A stretch of DNA of 64,000 nt from an uncultured Clostridia bacterium (lineage in GTDB: Bacteria > Bacillota > Clostridia > HGM11514), in contig CAKSKB010000001.1 in the NCBI GenBank assembly GCA_934464705.1, forward strand, positions 186,001 through 250,000. Direction: 5' to 3'. The notes beneath the pieces are model-generated. The model searched no databases, was not told where the DNA came from, and was given only the letters and a program-made list of their open reading frames with translations. Shown here one piece after another: positions 57,301-64,000 of this stretch. A program made the position numbers and the translations under genes. Every line of letters begins with the position of its first letter. Within the stretch, counting starts at the first letter, position 1.

Positions 57301-57869
57301 TCTTCGTAATCCCATACTTCAATCTTGTCGATTTCGTGAGAAGTTCTGAAACCGTCAAAGAAGTGAAGGAACGGAACCTTACCCTTGATTGCCGCAAGAT
57401 GAGCAACCGCGCCGAGGTCCATAACCTCCTGAGGGCTGTTGGAACAGAGCATAGCGTAACCTGTCTGACGGCAAGCCATAACATCGGAATGGTCACCGAA
57501 AATGTTAAGAGCGTGGGAAGCTACGCAGCGCGCACTAACATGGATTACCGAAGGAAGAAGTTCACCTGCCATTTTGTACATATTGGGGATCATAAGGAGA
57601 AGGCCCTGTGAAGCCGTATATGTTGTGGTAAGCGCACCTGCTGCCAGAGAGCCGTGAACAGCACCTGCAGCGCCCGCTTCGGACTGCATTTCAACAACCT
57701 TTACAGGCTGCCCGAAAATATTGTTTTTCTTGTCAACCGCCCATTCGTCTGTTACTTCTGCCATAACAGATGAGGGAGTGATGGGGTAAATAGCCGCAAC
57801 ATCGGTGAAGGCATACGATGCCCACGCTGCAGCGTTATTACCGTCCATAGTTTTCATCTTTCTTGCCAT
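54363..57869 (-). CDS. nifJ: pyruvate:ferredoxin (flavodoxin) oxidoreductase
   Basis: Oxidises pyruvate with CoA to acetyl-CoA and CO2 and reduces ferredoxin, the central step of fermentation here. The 1,168-residue single-chain enzyme has all domains in order: pyrimidine-binding domain I (IYPITPSSVMAEVTDEWA), transketolase C-like domain, gamma domain (HLRFGKKPIKSTYLI), a two-cluster ferredoxin domain (CIQCNQCSIVCPHAAI and CSGCGNCVKVCP), and the TPP domain with the third-cluster cysteines in GACAGCGETPYAKL and the TPP motif GDGWAYDIGFGGLDHV. The ATG follows AGGAGG. Codon use is strongly biased, in keeping with high expression from a consensus promoter. Confidence 0.98.
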   Translation of the reverse strand: MARKMKTMDGNNAAAWASYAFTDVAAIYPITPSSVMAEVTDEWAVDKKNNIFGQPVKVVEMQSEAGAAGAVHGSLAAGALTTTYTASQGLLLMIPNMYKMAGELLPSVIHVSARCVASHALNIFGDHSDVMACRQTGYAMLCSNSPQEVMDLGAVAHLAAIKGKVPFLHFFDGFRTSHEIDKIEVWDYEDLKEMVDMDAVQEFRNNALNPEHPVLRGSAQNPDIFFQNREACNTYYNNVPAVVEEYMNKVNAKIGTDYKLVNYYGAPDADKVIVAMGSICETIEETIDYLMSKGEKVGLIKVHLYRPFPVEAFLKAVPASCKKIAVIDRTKEPGSIGEPLYLDVCACYNGVKDVPMIIGGRYGLGSKDTVPADIIACYRNLDAENPVKGFTLAIEDDVTNLSLPRVENPHTSAEGNSACKFWGLGSDGTVGANKDSIKIIGDHTDLYAQAYFAYDSKKSGGITVSHLRFGKKPIKSTYLINKANFVACHNPSYVDKYDMVEDVVPGGTFLLNCAWDVNELSERLPGKMKRYIAQNNINLYTIDAIGIAGEIGLGNKTSIVLQSAFFKLANVIPFEQATEYMKAAVVKKFSKKGEKIVNMNHEAITKGAENIHKIDVPADWADAKDNAPDDICAPDFVKNIQIPCNAQAGDKLAVSKFMDMVDGHMPQGTAAYEKRGIAVNVPVWDVTKCIQCNQCSIVCPHAAIRPIVMNADEAAAAPEQMKSKKMIGKGCENYTFTMAVSVLDCSGCGNCVKVCPEKVQALSMAPIDTQREQQEAFDYGVNKVSTKTELLDLPMNVKNSQFHQPLLEFSGACAGCGETPYAKLITQICGERAYISNATGCSSIWGGSAPSTPYTTNYKGFGPAWANSLFEDNAEHGLGMAVAAKQLRERLADKVKGIDDAGVKAAADAWFETYNDGDKNVKATDDLIAALEKNGSEEAKSILASKEFLSKKAVWIFGGDGWAYDIGFGGLDHVIASGEDVNIMVFDTEVYSNTGGQASKSTPTGAVAQFAAGGKPIKKKNLAEIAMSYGYVYVAQVALGYDAAQTVKAIKEAVSYHGPSIIIGYAPCINHGIKGGMTNTQGIIKNAVMSGYWHTFRFDPRLTAEGKVPFVMDSKNPTESYRDFIMNEVRYSSLARKFPERAEELFEEAEQQAKEKYEHWQKFSKLYE

Positions 57870-57929
57870 GTGACGAAATCCTCCTAAAAATATATTAATA
57901 CATTTAAAACAAAAACATATTCAAAGACT

Positions 57930-57958
57930 ATTATAACAATTTTGCGGGATTATGTCAA
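57930..57958 (-). promoter_or_regulatory. consensus promoter of nifJ
   Basis: Minus strand TTGACA (57953-57958), 17-base spacer, TATAAT (57930-57935). Confidence 0.9.
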
Positions 57959-58040
57959 GGGTTTAAGGGTCGTTTTTTAAAGAATTGTTGCATATTTATT
58001 AAAAATTAACAAAATAAACCGTTTTATTATCGAATTTTAT

Positions 58041-59273
58041 TTACTGCATACAAGTTGAAAAACCGTTCGGCAGGATTATATCGGCGCCGTTCCCCTTCGG
58101 CATTTTAAGGTCGCCGAGAAGTGAAGCGTAAGTCACCGTCTTTCTTCCGAAACGCTCCCTCAGACTTTCCATAACGGTCTCGATTTTTTCTTCCTTTTCG
58201 TTTTCGCGGTCGAAAAAGGACAGCTGCGATGCCTGTACCTCGTCCGCAAGCCTCACCGCCCTTACCGTTACCATACGCACGGGATTGCCCCATAAATATT
58301 TTTCCTTAAAAAGCTCAAACGCCGCCTCTGTTATAAGATGTGTGTTCTGCGTATAAAAATCAAGTTTTTTTGAAAATCCGAAATTGCAGAGTTTGCTGTC
58401 CCTTATATCCACCGCCACACCGCCGGCGAAATTGCCGCCGCATCTCAGCCTGTGCGAAATATCCATAGTAAGTTCAAGCATAACACGGCGGACTTCATCG
58501 TTTGTTTTAAGATCGCTTACGGTCGTAACGCCGTGCCCCACGCTTTTTGCCGGAATATGAAAATCCGCCGGCAGCACCCTTGAACTGTCAAGTCCGTTCG
58601 CAAACTGCCACAGCATTGCACCGTGTTTTCCGAAGCGCCTTTTAAGAAATTCCGCATCGCAGTCCGCCAGGTCACCGATTGTGCGTATGCACATATCGTC
58701 AAGCTTCTTTACGGTCGCCCTGCCCGCACCGAGCAAATCCGAAACCGGAAGGCTGCGAACTTCTTCCTTATTATTGATAACCGTAACAGCGTCCGGCTTT
58801 TTCATATCACTCCCGAGTTTTGCAAAAATCTTGTTGTACGAAACGCCAACCGAAACAGTCAGCCCTATCTCACGCTTTATTCTGTTTCTTATTATATTGG
58901 CAATGCGGACGCCGCTTCCGAAAAGTTCCTCGCTTCCCGTAACATCAAGCCAGCATTCATCCATTCCGAAAGGCTCGGCAAGGTCGGTAAAATCGGAATA
59001 CACCTTGCGCACAGCTTTTGAAAACTTCATGTATTCATCAAAATGCGGCTTTACGATAACAAGTTCCGGACATTTCGCCTTAGCCTCCCATATTGCCTCC
59101 CCCGTTTTCACGCCGCACAGCTTTGCCGGCTGATTTTTCGCAAGCACAATACCGTGCCTGTCCTCGCGGTTTCCGCATACGGCAACGAACTTCTCTTTAA
59201 GTTCCGGGTGCAGCAGACACTCAACCGAAGCATAAAAATTATTAAGGTCACTGTGAAGAATTGTCCGTTTCAT
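58041..59273 (-). CDS. dinB: Y-family DNA polymerase (DinB/Pol IV type)
   Basis: Error-prone translesion polymerase, 410 residues. The palm begins ILHSDLNNFYASVECLLHP with the first catalytic Asp, and the second acidic pair is in FGMDECWLDVTGSEELFG. The thumb/HhH region is SVGVSYNKIFAKLGSDMKKP and LPVSDLLGAGRATVKKL; a little-finger domain follows (SVGHGVTTVSDLKTNDEV). The C-terminus does not show an obvious beta-clamp motif, though ASQLSFFDRE near 360 resembles one (QLSFF). It is divergent from the XRE-ImmA pair, and its promoter overlaps a repeated operator, so it is probably damage-inducible through them. Confidence 0.95.
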   Translation of the reverse strand: MKRTILHSDLNNFYASVECLLHPELKEKFVAVCGNREDRHGIVLAKNQPAKLCGVKTGEAIWEAKAKCPELVIVKPHFDEYMKFSKAVRKVYSDFTDLAEPFGMDECWLDVTGSEELFGSGVRIANIIRNRIKREIGLTVSVGVSYNKIFAKLGSDMKKPDAVTVINNKEEVRSLPVSDLLGAGRATVKKLDDMCIRTIGDLADCDAEFLKRRFGKHGAMLWQFANGLDSSRVLPADFHIPAKSVGHGVTTVSDLKTNDEVRRVMLELTMDISHRLRCGGNFAGGVAVDIRDSKLCNFGFSKKLDFYTQNTHLITEAAFELFKEKYLWGNPVRMVTVRAVRLADEVQASQLSFFDRENEKEEKIETVMESLRERFGRKTVTYASLLGDLKMPKGNGADIILPNGFSTCMQ

Positions 59274-59285
59274 AAAAATTACCCC

Positions 59286-59398
59286 TTGACAAAATATAAA
59301 ATATGTGGTATTATAAATATGAACTTGAAATTCACATATTCTATTATACGAAATTTAATTGCATTTGTCAATAGATGAATATGAACTTTATTTTCACA
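59286..59398. promoter_or_regulatory. dinB / XRE-ImmA divergent promoters with two identical-type operators
   Basis: Plus strand (XRE): TTGACA (59286-59291), 17, TATTAT (59309-59314). Minus strand (dinB): TTGACA (59366-59371), 17, TATAAT (59343-59348). The 20-base element ATATGAACTTnAnnTTCACA occurs at 59317-59336 and 59379-59398. The first covers the start sites of both promoters (-4 to +16 for XRE, +1 to +20 for dinB); the second lies just upstream of the dinB -35 box and in the XRE leader. One bound repressor could silence both genes. No Gram-positive LexA box (CGAACn4GTTCG) is present. Confidence 0.8.
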
Positions 59399-59413
59399 AA
59401 TGAGGTAGTTTTT

Positions 59414-59755
59414 ATGAAATTCGGTGAAAAGCTCAGAAATTTAAGACGGCAAAAAAAGCTTACGCAAGGTCAGCTGGCAGAAAAAATAGGCGTTTCCGTG
59501 AGAATGATTATAAAATATGAACACGGCGAATCATATCCCCGCTCACGGGAAATTTATGCAAAACTCGCGGAAATTTTGGATGTTCCCGTAAATTACCTTC
59601 TTACCGAAGAAGATGACAACGAGAGCGAAGCGCAGAAAATAATTGACCGTACCGCCGCTTTGTTTGAAGGCGGAGGGCTTAACGAAGCGGATAAGCTTGC
59701 ATTTATTCATCAGATGCAGGAACTTTATCTAAAATCGGTAGGCAAACAGATATGA
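59414..59755 (+). CDS. XRE-family repressor (ImmR/DdrO-like)
   Basis: A 113-residue DNA-binding protein. I start at 59414, behind GAGGTAG; the longer frame overlaps the second operator. The helix-turn-helix is FGEKLRNLRRQKKLTQGQLA, EKIGVSVRMIIKYEHGESYP, followed by a C-terminal helical part of about 45 residues (ADKLAFIHQMQELYLKSV) suitable for dimerisation. This is the structure of repressors cleaved by ImmA/IrrE peptidases, and the ImmA gene overlaps its stop by four bases. It most likely binds the two 20-base elements upstream and represses itself and dinB. Confidence 0.88.
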   Translation: MKFGEKLRNLRRQKKLTQGQLAEKIGVSVRMIIKYEHGESYPRSREIYAKLAEILDVPVNYLLTEEDDNESEAQKIIDRTAALFEGGGLNEADKLAFIHQMQELYLKSVGKQI

Positions 59756-60195
59756 AAAGCTATATAAAAACCATGGCGGAATCTCTTGCGGAAGAATGTC
59801 GGACAAGAAATCCGTTTGAAATACTCGAATCGCTCGGAATATGCGTAGAATTCAATTCGGAATTTACAGAGCTTAAAGGCTTTTTTACTATAATAAACGG
59901 CTGCCGCTTTGTTGTAATAAACGCTAACCTTCCGTATGAGGAACAAAAAATTGTTGCGGCACATGAACTCGGGCACGCCGTTCTTCATGAAGAGTTTGCA
60001 AAAGACTCTCAAATCTGCGATACAATGCTTTACGATATGAGCTCGAAGCCTGAATTTGAAGCCAACCTTTTTGCAGCATATCTTTTGGTTTCGGACAGCG
60101 AGATTGAGGAGGCTGCAAGTCTGGGATTCTGCAAATCGCAGCTTGCGGCATACCTCAATGTCAGCAAAAGGCTTTTGGAAATAAGGCGGCAATAA
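59752..60195 (+). CDS. ImmA/IrrE-family metallopeptidase
   Basis: A 147-residue zinc peptidase. The HEXXH motif is AAHELGHAVLHE at residue 71, and the downstream glutamate ligand is in KPEFEANLFAAYLL. There is no fused DNA-binding or sensor domain, so it is a short ImmA form like that of ICEBs1 rather than full IrrE. It is translationally coupled to the XRE gene. In known pairs the peptidase cuts the repressor when DNA damage or another signal activates it, releasing the repressed genes; here the nearest target is dinB. Confidence 0.9.
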   Translation: MKSYIKTMAESLAEECRTRNPFEILESLGICVEFNSEFTELKGFFTIINGCRFVVINANLPYEEQKIVAAHELGHAVLHEEFAKDSQICDTMLYDMSSKPEFEANLFAAYLLVSDSEIEEAASLGFCKSQLAAYLNVSKRLLEIRRQ

Positions 60196-60196
60196 A

Positions 60197-60787
60197 ATGG
60201 ATATAATCACTCACTATGATATGCTTATAGATGAAAATAACGACCCGTTTCGCGATCCTCCGGTTCTTCAAAAATATATGGATTTGTGGGACGGAAAGCC
60301 GTTTTTGGATTCTTTAGAGCTTGATAAAACAAAAGATGTGCTCGAAATCGGTATAGGAACAGGCAGGCTTGCCGCAAAAACAGCGCCGTGCTGCAAAACT
60401 TTGACAGGAATAGATATTTCCTCAAAAACAATAGAAAGAGCAAAAGAAAATCTCGCAGAATATGCTAATGTACGCCTGATTTGCGATGACTTCACCGAAC
60501 ACACATTTTCAGATAAATTCGATGTCATTTATTCTTCTCTTACGATGATGCATTTTGAAGATAAAAGACAGGTTATTTCAAAAGTTGATTCATTATTAAA
60601 AAACGGAGGGATTTTCTGCCTGTCTATCGACAAAAACAAAAATCAGTATATTGATATGGGAAACAGGAAAATCAGGATATATCCGGACACACCGGACAAA
60701 ATAATTTCTTTTATAAAAACAACTTCCATGAAGCTTGCAAATATATATGAAACCGAGCATGCACATATCATAGTGTGCAGCAATTAA
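60197..60787 (+). CDS. class I SAM-dependent methyltransferase
   Basis: A 196-residue Rossmann-fold methyltransferase. Motif I is KDVLEIGIGTGRLAAKTA, the motif II acidic residue lies in LTGIDISSKTIERAKENL, and the motif IV region is FDVIYSSLTMMHFEDKRQVI. It has no substrate domain beyond a short C-terminal extension. It begins one base after the ImmA stop and ends at a terminator, so it is the third gene of the XRE operon. It may be a damage-response partner, or simply co-transcribed; the substrate is unknown. Confidence 0.88.
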   Translation: MDIITHYDMLIDENNDPFRDPPVLQKYMDLWDGKPFLDSLELDKTKDVLEIGIGTGRLAAKTAPCCKTLTGIDISSKTIERAKENLAEYANVRLICDDFTEHTFSDKFDVIYSSLTMMHFEDKRQVISKVDSLLKNGGIFCLSIDKNKNQYIDMGNRKIRIYPDTPDKIISFIKTTSMKLANIYETEHAHIIVCSN

Positions 60788-60811
60788 GCTAATACCACCA
60801 CCATTTTATAG

Positions 60812-60855
60812 AGGGACCGACGCATTTTCGGGGGGATATGCGCCGGTCCCTGTTT
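60812..60855 (+). terminator. intrinsic terminator of the XRE-ImmA-methyltransferase operon
   Basis: AGGGACCGACGCAT and ATGCGCCGGTCCCT (60812-60825 and 60838-60851) pair with one mismatch, followed by TGTTTT. Confidence 0.88.
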
Positions 60856-61027
60856 TATTCTGAATATTTAATAATATCTGAAATGCCGCACTTTAGCACA
60901 CTGCATATCTTGTCAAGCACATAACTGTCGTATCTAACAACTTTATTCTTATAATAATTATCAATTATCTGATACCTTATGCCTGTCAGTTTAGAAAGCC
61001 GGTGAAGTAATATTTCGCTGTCCCTCC
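60855..61027 (-). pseudogene. small XRE-type helix-turn-helix remnant
   Basis: The minus strand between a stop near 61029 and the TAA at 60855 reads LSKLTGIRYQIIDNYYKNKV, then LDKICSVLKCGISDIIKYSE. This is the second half of a compact HTH_26-type Cro/C1 protein (about 65-70 residues). There is no start codon in this frame. A matching N-terminus may lie in a neighbouring frame from the ATG near 61058 (KTLFADIKNYKRG), implying a frame change close to 61010. Probably dead. It sits directly upstream of the glycyl radical enzyme gene, on the other strand. Confidence 0.5.
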
Positions 61028-61125
61028 CCTTTTATAATTCTTAATATCTGCAAACAATGTCTTAATATATTGCAACATATTTTCTTTTTTGATGATATAA
61101 TTGTAAATATAGGGAGGCGGCAAAC

Positions 61126-63402
61126 ATGGAAGAAAAATATATTGACATAGCAATCAATGCAACAAAAGCCTACAAAGAATATACCGGAGAAGACCCGGCT
61201 ATACGGGAAGTGATGTTTCAAAAGGAACTTTACCCGGCGCTTTTACTGCCAATCCGCGACGAAGATTTGTTCGCCGGAAGAATTGCAGAATACTACGGTG
61301 AATTTCTGCCGGTTGACTTCAATTCCAAGTCAGCTACTCAAATCGGATACAAAATGTGCCCGGCAACTTTGAAAGCGCTTATGCAGGAATATCCGCACCG
61401 CAAAGCAGAGCTTGAAGAATTGTTTGAGTTTTGGAAAAAGGAAAGCACTTTTGTTAAAATACTAAATGAATCCCCGGAAGAAATTCATGATTATTTCTTT
61501 CCGGCAAATGTAGGATTGGATGAAAACGGTTATCTCCGAAAAACAAACAAAAAAGCAAAAAAGCTCGGTTCGGGATTTATTTCAGGTTCATTCGACTCAA
61601 GAATTGCCGGTTTATCGGCAAACTACGATAAGCTTCTGAGGCTCGGGGTTCCCGGCTTGCTTGATGAGATACGAAAATACAAAGCGGAAAATCCGGGACA
61701 TGACGATTTTTACAGAGCGTGTGAAATATCGATTGAAACACTTATCGAGTGCTTAAAATTCTATGCAGAGCAGGCATACATACTGTCAGAAAAGCAGACG
61801 GATAAAGCCAAAAAGAAAAAATTCTGCGAAATGGCGGCAGCGCTTACAAAGCTGTGTACCGAAAAACCCGAAACCTTAAAAGAAGCAATGCAGCTGATGC
61901 TTATATATGCCGTTCTTATGAGAGCCGACAGCTACGGAAGAATGGATGTATATTTCGGTGATTTTCTTGAAAACGACCTAAAATGCGGCAGATTGACCGA
62001 AGAAGACGCTGTACAGCTGATTATCGGACTTTATGACCTTCTGACATCATTCGGCAGTGAGTTCGACACCAGAATTGTTATAGGCGGTCTCGGCAGGCGC
62101 AACGAAAAAAGTGCGGATAGATTTGCACTTTTGGCAACAGAAGCCGTTGAAAGGCGGCACAAGATAAAACCCGTATTAACGCTCAGACATCACAAAAAGC
62201 AAAACCCGGCTCTTCTTGAAAAGGCCGTGGAATCAATAAGCAAAGGCTCCATATACCCCACACTTTATAATGACGACGCATATGTCCCGGGGTGCATGAA
62301 AGCGATGGATATACCGTACGATGACGCAGTAAAATATTTTCCTCTCGGGTGCGGCGAAATACTGCTTGACTATACATCAACAGGGTCGCCGAACTCAACA
62401 ATGCGTTTTCTTAAAGCTTTGGAGGCTGCGCTTCATGACGGGCATGACGGCGCCGACGGCAATGTTATCGGCATAAGCACCGGACCGGTCGAAGAATTTA
62501 CAGATTACGAAAAACTCGAAAACGCATATTTCAGGCAGGTGCGTGCAGCGCTTGAAAAGGATATAAATATACATATCTGGAACAAAAAAATAGCGGCACG
62601 GGAAACGGCTTTTGTTCTCCAGAGCATTCTTTTCGACAACTGCCTTGAAAGAGGAGAAAGCATATTCGGCGGCGGCATAAAATATTTCGGCGCAAACATC
62701 GAAGGTTTCGGGATAACCAACACCGCAAATTCACTTGCGGCAATTAAAAAGCTGGTCTATGACGAAAAGCGGCTCACACTGCGCCGACTGGTTGATATTC
62801 TCGATTCCGACTTTGAAGGATACGAAGAAGAAAAAAATCTCATGCTGGCAGCTCCGAAATACGGGAATAACATCAGCTATGTTGATGAAATCAAGACACG
62901 CATAGAAAAGTATGCAAATGATACGGCTCATGAAATCGGGAGAAAATCGGAGCTTTCATACTACACAATTGCAAATGTAAACCCGGGCGGAATAAAGATA
63001 GGCCCGTCAATTGCTGCAAGCGCAGACGGCAGAGTGTGCGGTGAAACGATGGCGGTAGGCAACTCGAGCGTGCCGGGCACCGACAAAAACGGTATTACCG
63101 CTATGCTCTTATCCTGTGCAAAAGTTGACCCGTGCAACGGCGGTGTTGTGACTAATGTCAATATTTCCAAAGAAACGATAAGCAGCAATCCGGAGAAATT
63201 TGCGGAACTTATCAAGACTTATTTTAATGCGGGAGGGCTCCAGCTTAACATCAACTGTTTCTCAAAAGGAGATCTTGAAAAAGCTTTGGTCCATCCGGAA
63301 GAGTACCAAAACCTGATCGTTCGTGTCAGCGGATTTTCCGCAAGATTTATCGATCTTGACAAGGTTACGCAAAAACACATTATGGAAAGGACTCTCTTTT
63401 AA
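61126..63402 (+). CDS. glycyl radical enzyme (PFL/dehydratase superfamily), substrate unknown
   Basis: A 758-residue oxygen-sensitive radical enzyme. The radical-bearing Gly736 is in LIVRVSGFSARFIDL, 22 residues from the C-terminus. The active-site cysteine is Cys409 in YFPLGCGEILLDY, with Glu411. Most eliminating relatives read GCVE at this place and pyruvate formate-lyase reads CC, so GCGE is unusual. The RPH-like ATSADGR segment is IAASADGRVCGETMAVGN. GGGAGGCGG precedes the ATG; a TATAAT lies upstream with a weak -35. The activase gene overlaps its stop by one base. Not pyruvate formate-lyase; a dehydratase, decarboxylase or C-N lyase role is open. Confidence 0.92.
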   Translation: MEEKYIDIAINATKAYKEYTGEDPAIREVMFQKELYPALLLPIRDEDLFAGRIAEYYGEFLPVDFNSKSATQIGYKMCPATLKALMQEYPHRKAELEELFEFWKKESTFVKILNESPEEIHDYFFPANVGLDENGYLRKTNKKAKKLGSGFISGSFDSRIAGLSANYDKLLRLGVPGLLDEIRKYKAENPGHDDFYRACEISIETLIECLKFYAEQAYILSEKQTDKAKKKKFCEMAAALTKLCTEKPETLKEAMQLMLIYAVLMRADSYGRMDVYFGDFLENDLKCGRLTEEDAVQLIIGLYDLLTSFGSEFDTRIVIGGLGRRNEKSADRFALLATEAVERRHKIKPVLTLRHHKKQNPALLEKAVESISKGSIYPTLYNDDAYVPGCMKAMDIPYDDAVKYFPLGCGEILLDYTSTGSPNSTMRFLKALEAALHDGHDGADGNVIGISTGPVEEFTDYEKLENAYFRQVRAALEKDINIHIWNKKIAARETAFVLQSILFDNCLERGESIFGGGIKYFGANIEGFGITNTANSLAAIKKLVYDEKRLTLRRLVDILDSDFEGYEEEKNLMLAAPKYGNNISYVDEIKTRIEKYANDTAHEIGRKSELSYYTIANVNPGGIKIGPSIAASADGRVCGETMAVGNSSVPGTDKNGITAMLLSCAKVDPCNGGVVTNVNISKETISSNPEKFAELIKTYFNAGGLQLNINCFSKGDLEKALVHPEEYQNLIVRVSGFSARFIDLDKVTQKHIMERTLF

Positions 63403-64000
63403 TGAAAGCTGAAATTTTCGATATACAAAGAGGTTCGTTTGTGGATGGTCCCGGCATAAGAACAACCGTTTTCTTCAAAGGCTGCAACCTCAGCTGCCTT
63501 TGGTGTCACAATCCGGAAGGAATAAGCCGCGGGCGGTGCATGAGCATATCGAAGTCTCTGTGCACGGGGTGCGGCTTATGCAAAAAAATATGTCAAAGGG
63601 AGAAGTGCATTTTCTGCGGAGAATGCGTTAAATATTGCCCAAGCGGCGCAAGGAAAATCATAGGGAGAGAAATCGGAGAGGACGAATTATTAAAAATCGT
63701 TTCGGAGGATAAGCCTTTTTATCAGCCGGACGGAGGGGTAACCGTTTCCGGCGGAGAATGTATGCTGCAATACAAATTCCTCGAATCGTTTTTAAAAAGC
63801 TGCCGCAAAAACAATATTCATACCGCTGTCGATACGGCGGGCGCAGTTCCGTGGGAGCATTTTGAAACAGTGCTGCCATATACGGATTTATTTCTGTATG
63901 ATATCAAATGCATTTCTCCGCAACTTCATAAGCAATTTACCGGCATGGACAACACGGATATTCTTTTAAATCTGAAAAAACTCAAAAATGCCGATGCAAA
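63402..64000 (+). CDS. glycyl radical enzyme activase (radical SAM), partial
   Basis: Runs off the window; 199 codons are visible without interruption. It begins MKAEIFDIQRGSFVDGPGIR and has the radical-SAM cysteines Cys28, Cys32 and Cys35 (GCNLSCLWCH). A two-cluster ferredoxin insert follows (CTGCGLCKKICQREKC, CIFCGECVKYCPSGA), as in activases of dehydratase-type glycyl radical enzymes but not of pyruvate formate-lyase. The SAM-binding VTVSGGECMLQ is present. Its ATG overlaps the TAA of the enzyme gene. It generates the Gly radical on the protein encoded upstream. Confidence 0.95.
   Translation, partial: MKAEIFDIQRGSFVDGPGIRTTVFFKGCNLSCLWCHNPEGISRGRCMSISKSLCTGCGLCKKICQREKCIFCGECVKYCPSGARKIIGREIGEDELLKIVSEDKPFYQPDGGVTVSGGECMLQYKFLESFLKSCRKNNIHTAVDTAGAVPWEHFETVLPYTDLFLYDIKCISPQLHKQFTGMDNTDILLNLKKLKNADA

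Noticed and set aside
59286..59414. A LexA/SOS box controlling dinB.
   Set aside because: No CGAAC/GTTCG palindrome is present; the only repeated element is the 20-base ATATGAACTT-type sequence.
61126..63402. Calling the glycyl radical enzyme pyruvate formate-lyase.
   Set aside because: The adjacent cysteine pair of PFL is missing, the loop is GCGE, and the activase carries the two-cluster insert absent from PFL activase.
1..64000. CRISPR arrays, tRNA genes, 16S/23S rRNA, insertion sequences and prophage genes.
   Set aside because: I looked for regularly spaced repeats, T-loop GTTCGA-type signatures, transposase motifs and phage structural genes and found none; a short or divergent tRNA could still be missed by eye.

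Overview
The window looks like a chromosomal segment of a strictly anaerobic, low-to-mid GC Gram-positive bacterium of the class Clostridia, probably gut-associated. This rests on pyruvate:ferredoxin oxidoreductase, the complete [FeFe]-hydrogenase maturation set HydE/HydG/HydF, a hybrid-cluster protein, a glycyl radical enzyme with its activase, an S-layer-anchored giant surface protein, plant and host glycan glycosidases, GG(A/T)GG-type ribosome binding sites and many consensus TTGACA-17-TATAAT promoters. No phage or insertion sequence is evident. Several genes are decaying.

Layout. 1-2.4 kb: membrane acyltransferase, truncated LysE exporter, sugar O-acetyltransferase. 2.4-13.4 kb: a 2,926-residue InlB-repeat/SLH surface protein, preceded by a LytTR/GHKL two-component system and a two-repeat operator that probably links them. 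13.4-16.2 kb: HxlR regulator and cupin, then a wrecked MATE pump and frameshifted TetR regulator. 16.3-24.5 kb: CapA-like protein, alpha-L-rhamnosidase, and an AraC-controlled cluster of one U32-like and three QueG-like iron-sulfur proteins. 24.5-27.7 kb: hcp, a fluoride riboswitch in front of an antiporter with a large internal deletion, then mutM and nitroreductase scars. 27.7-36 kb: lysS (fused to a tRNA-binding domain), greA, and an ftsE-ftsX-M23-S41 cell-wall operon headed by a CdaR/PucR regulator. 36-38 kb: the conserved but unexplained IscU-like/GGGtGRT pair. 38-39.6 kb: an AT-rich accessory patch with a structured leader RNA, two small unknown genes and a polC relic. 39.6-44.8 kb: Crp/Fnr-ferredoxin divergon and hydEGF. 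44.8-53.3 kb: SPFH/zinc-ribbon protein, sugar-phosphate salvage pair, alpha-galactosidases with an AraC regulator. 53.3-58 kb: rnpB, a GNAT pseudogene, nifJ. 58-60.8 kb: dinB divergent from an XRE repressor, ImmA peptidase and methyltransferase. 61.1-64 kb: glycyl radical enzyme and its activase, cut by the window end.

How the genes fit together. Energy metabolism is fermentative: NifJ makes acetyl-CoA and reduced ferredoxin, hydrogenase matured by HydEFG disposes of electrons, and the Crp/Fnr-ferredoxin pair and Hcp fit redox or nitrosative stress. Glycosidases (GH78, GH36-like, GH27) and the kinase/nucleotidyltransferase pair feed in sugars. The most system-like finds are the XRE-ImmA-DinB divergon (a likely LexA-independent damage switch), the U32/three-QueG-like cluster, the LytTR-to-giant-adhesin link, and the structured RNA at 39.05-39.34 kb with mutually exclusive pairing to a terminator. 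None could be tested by search or folding software here.
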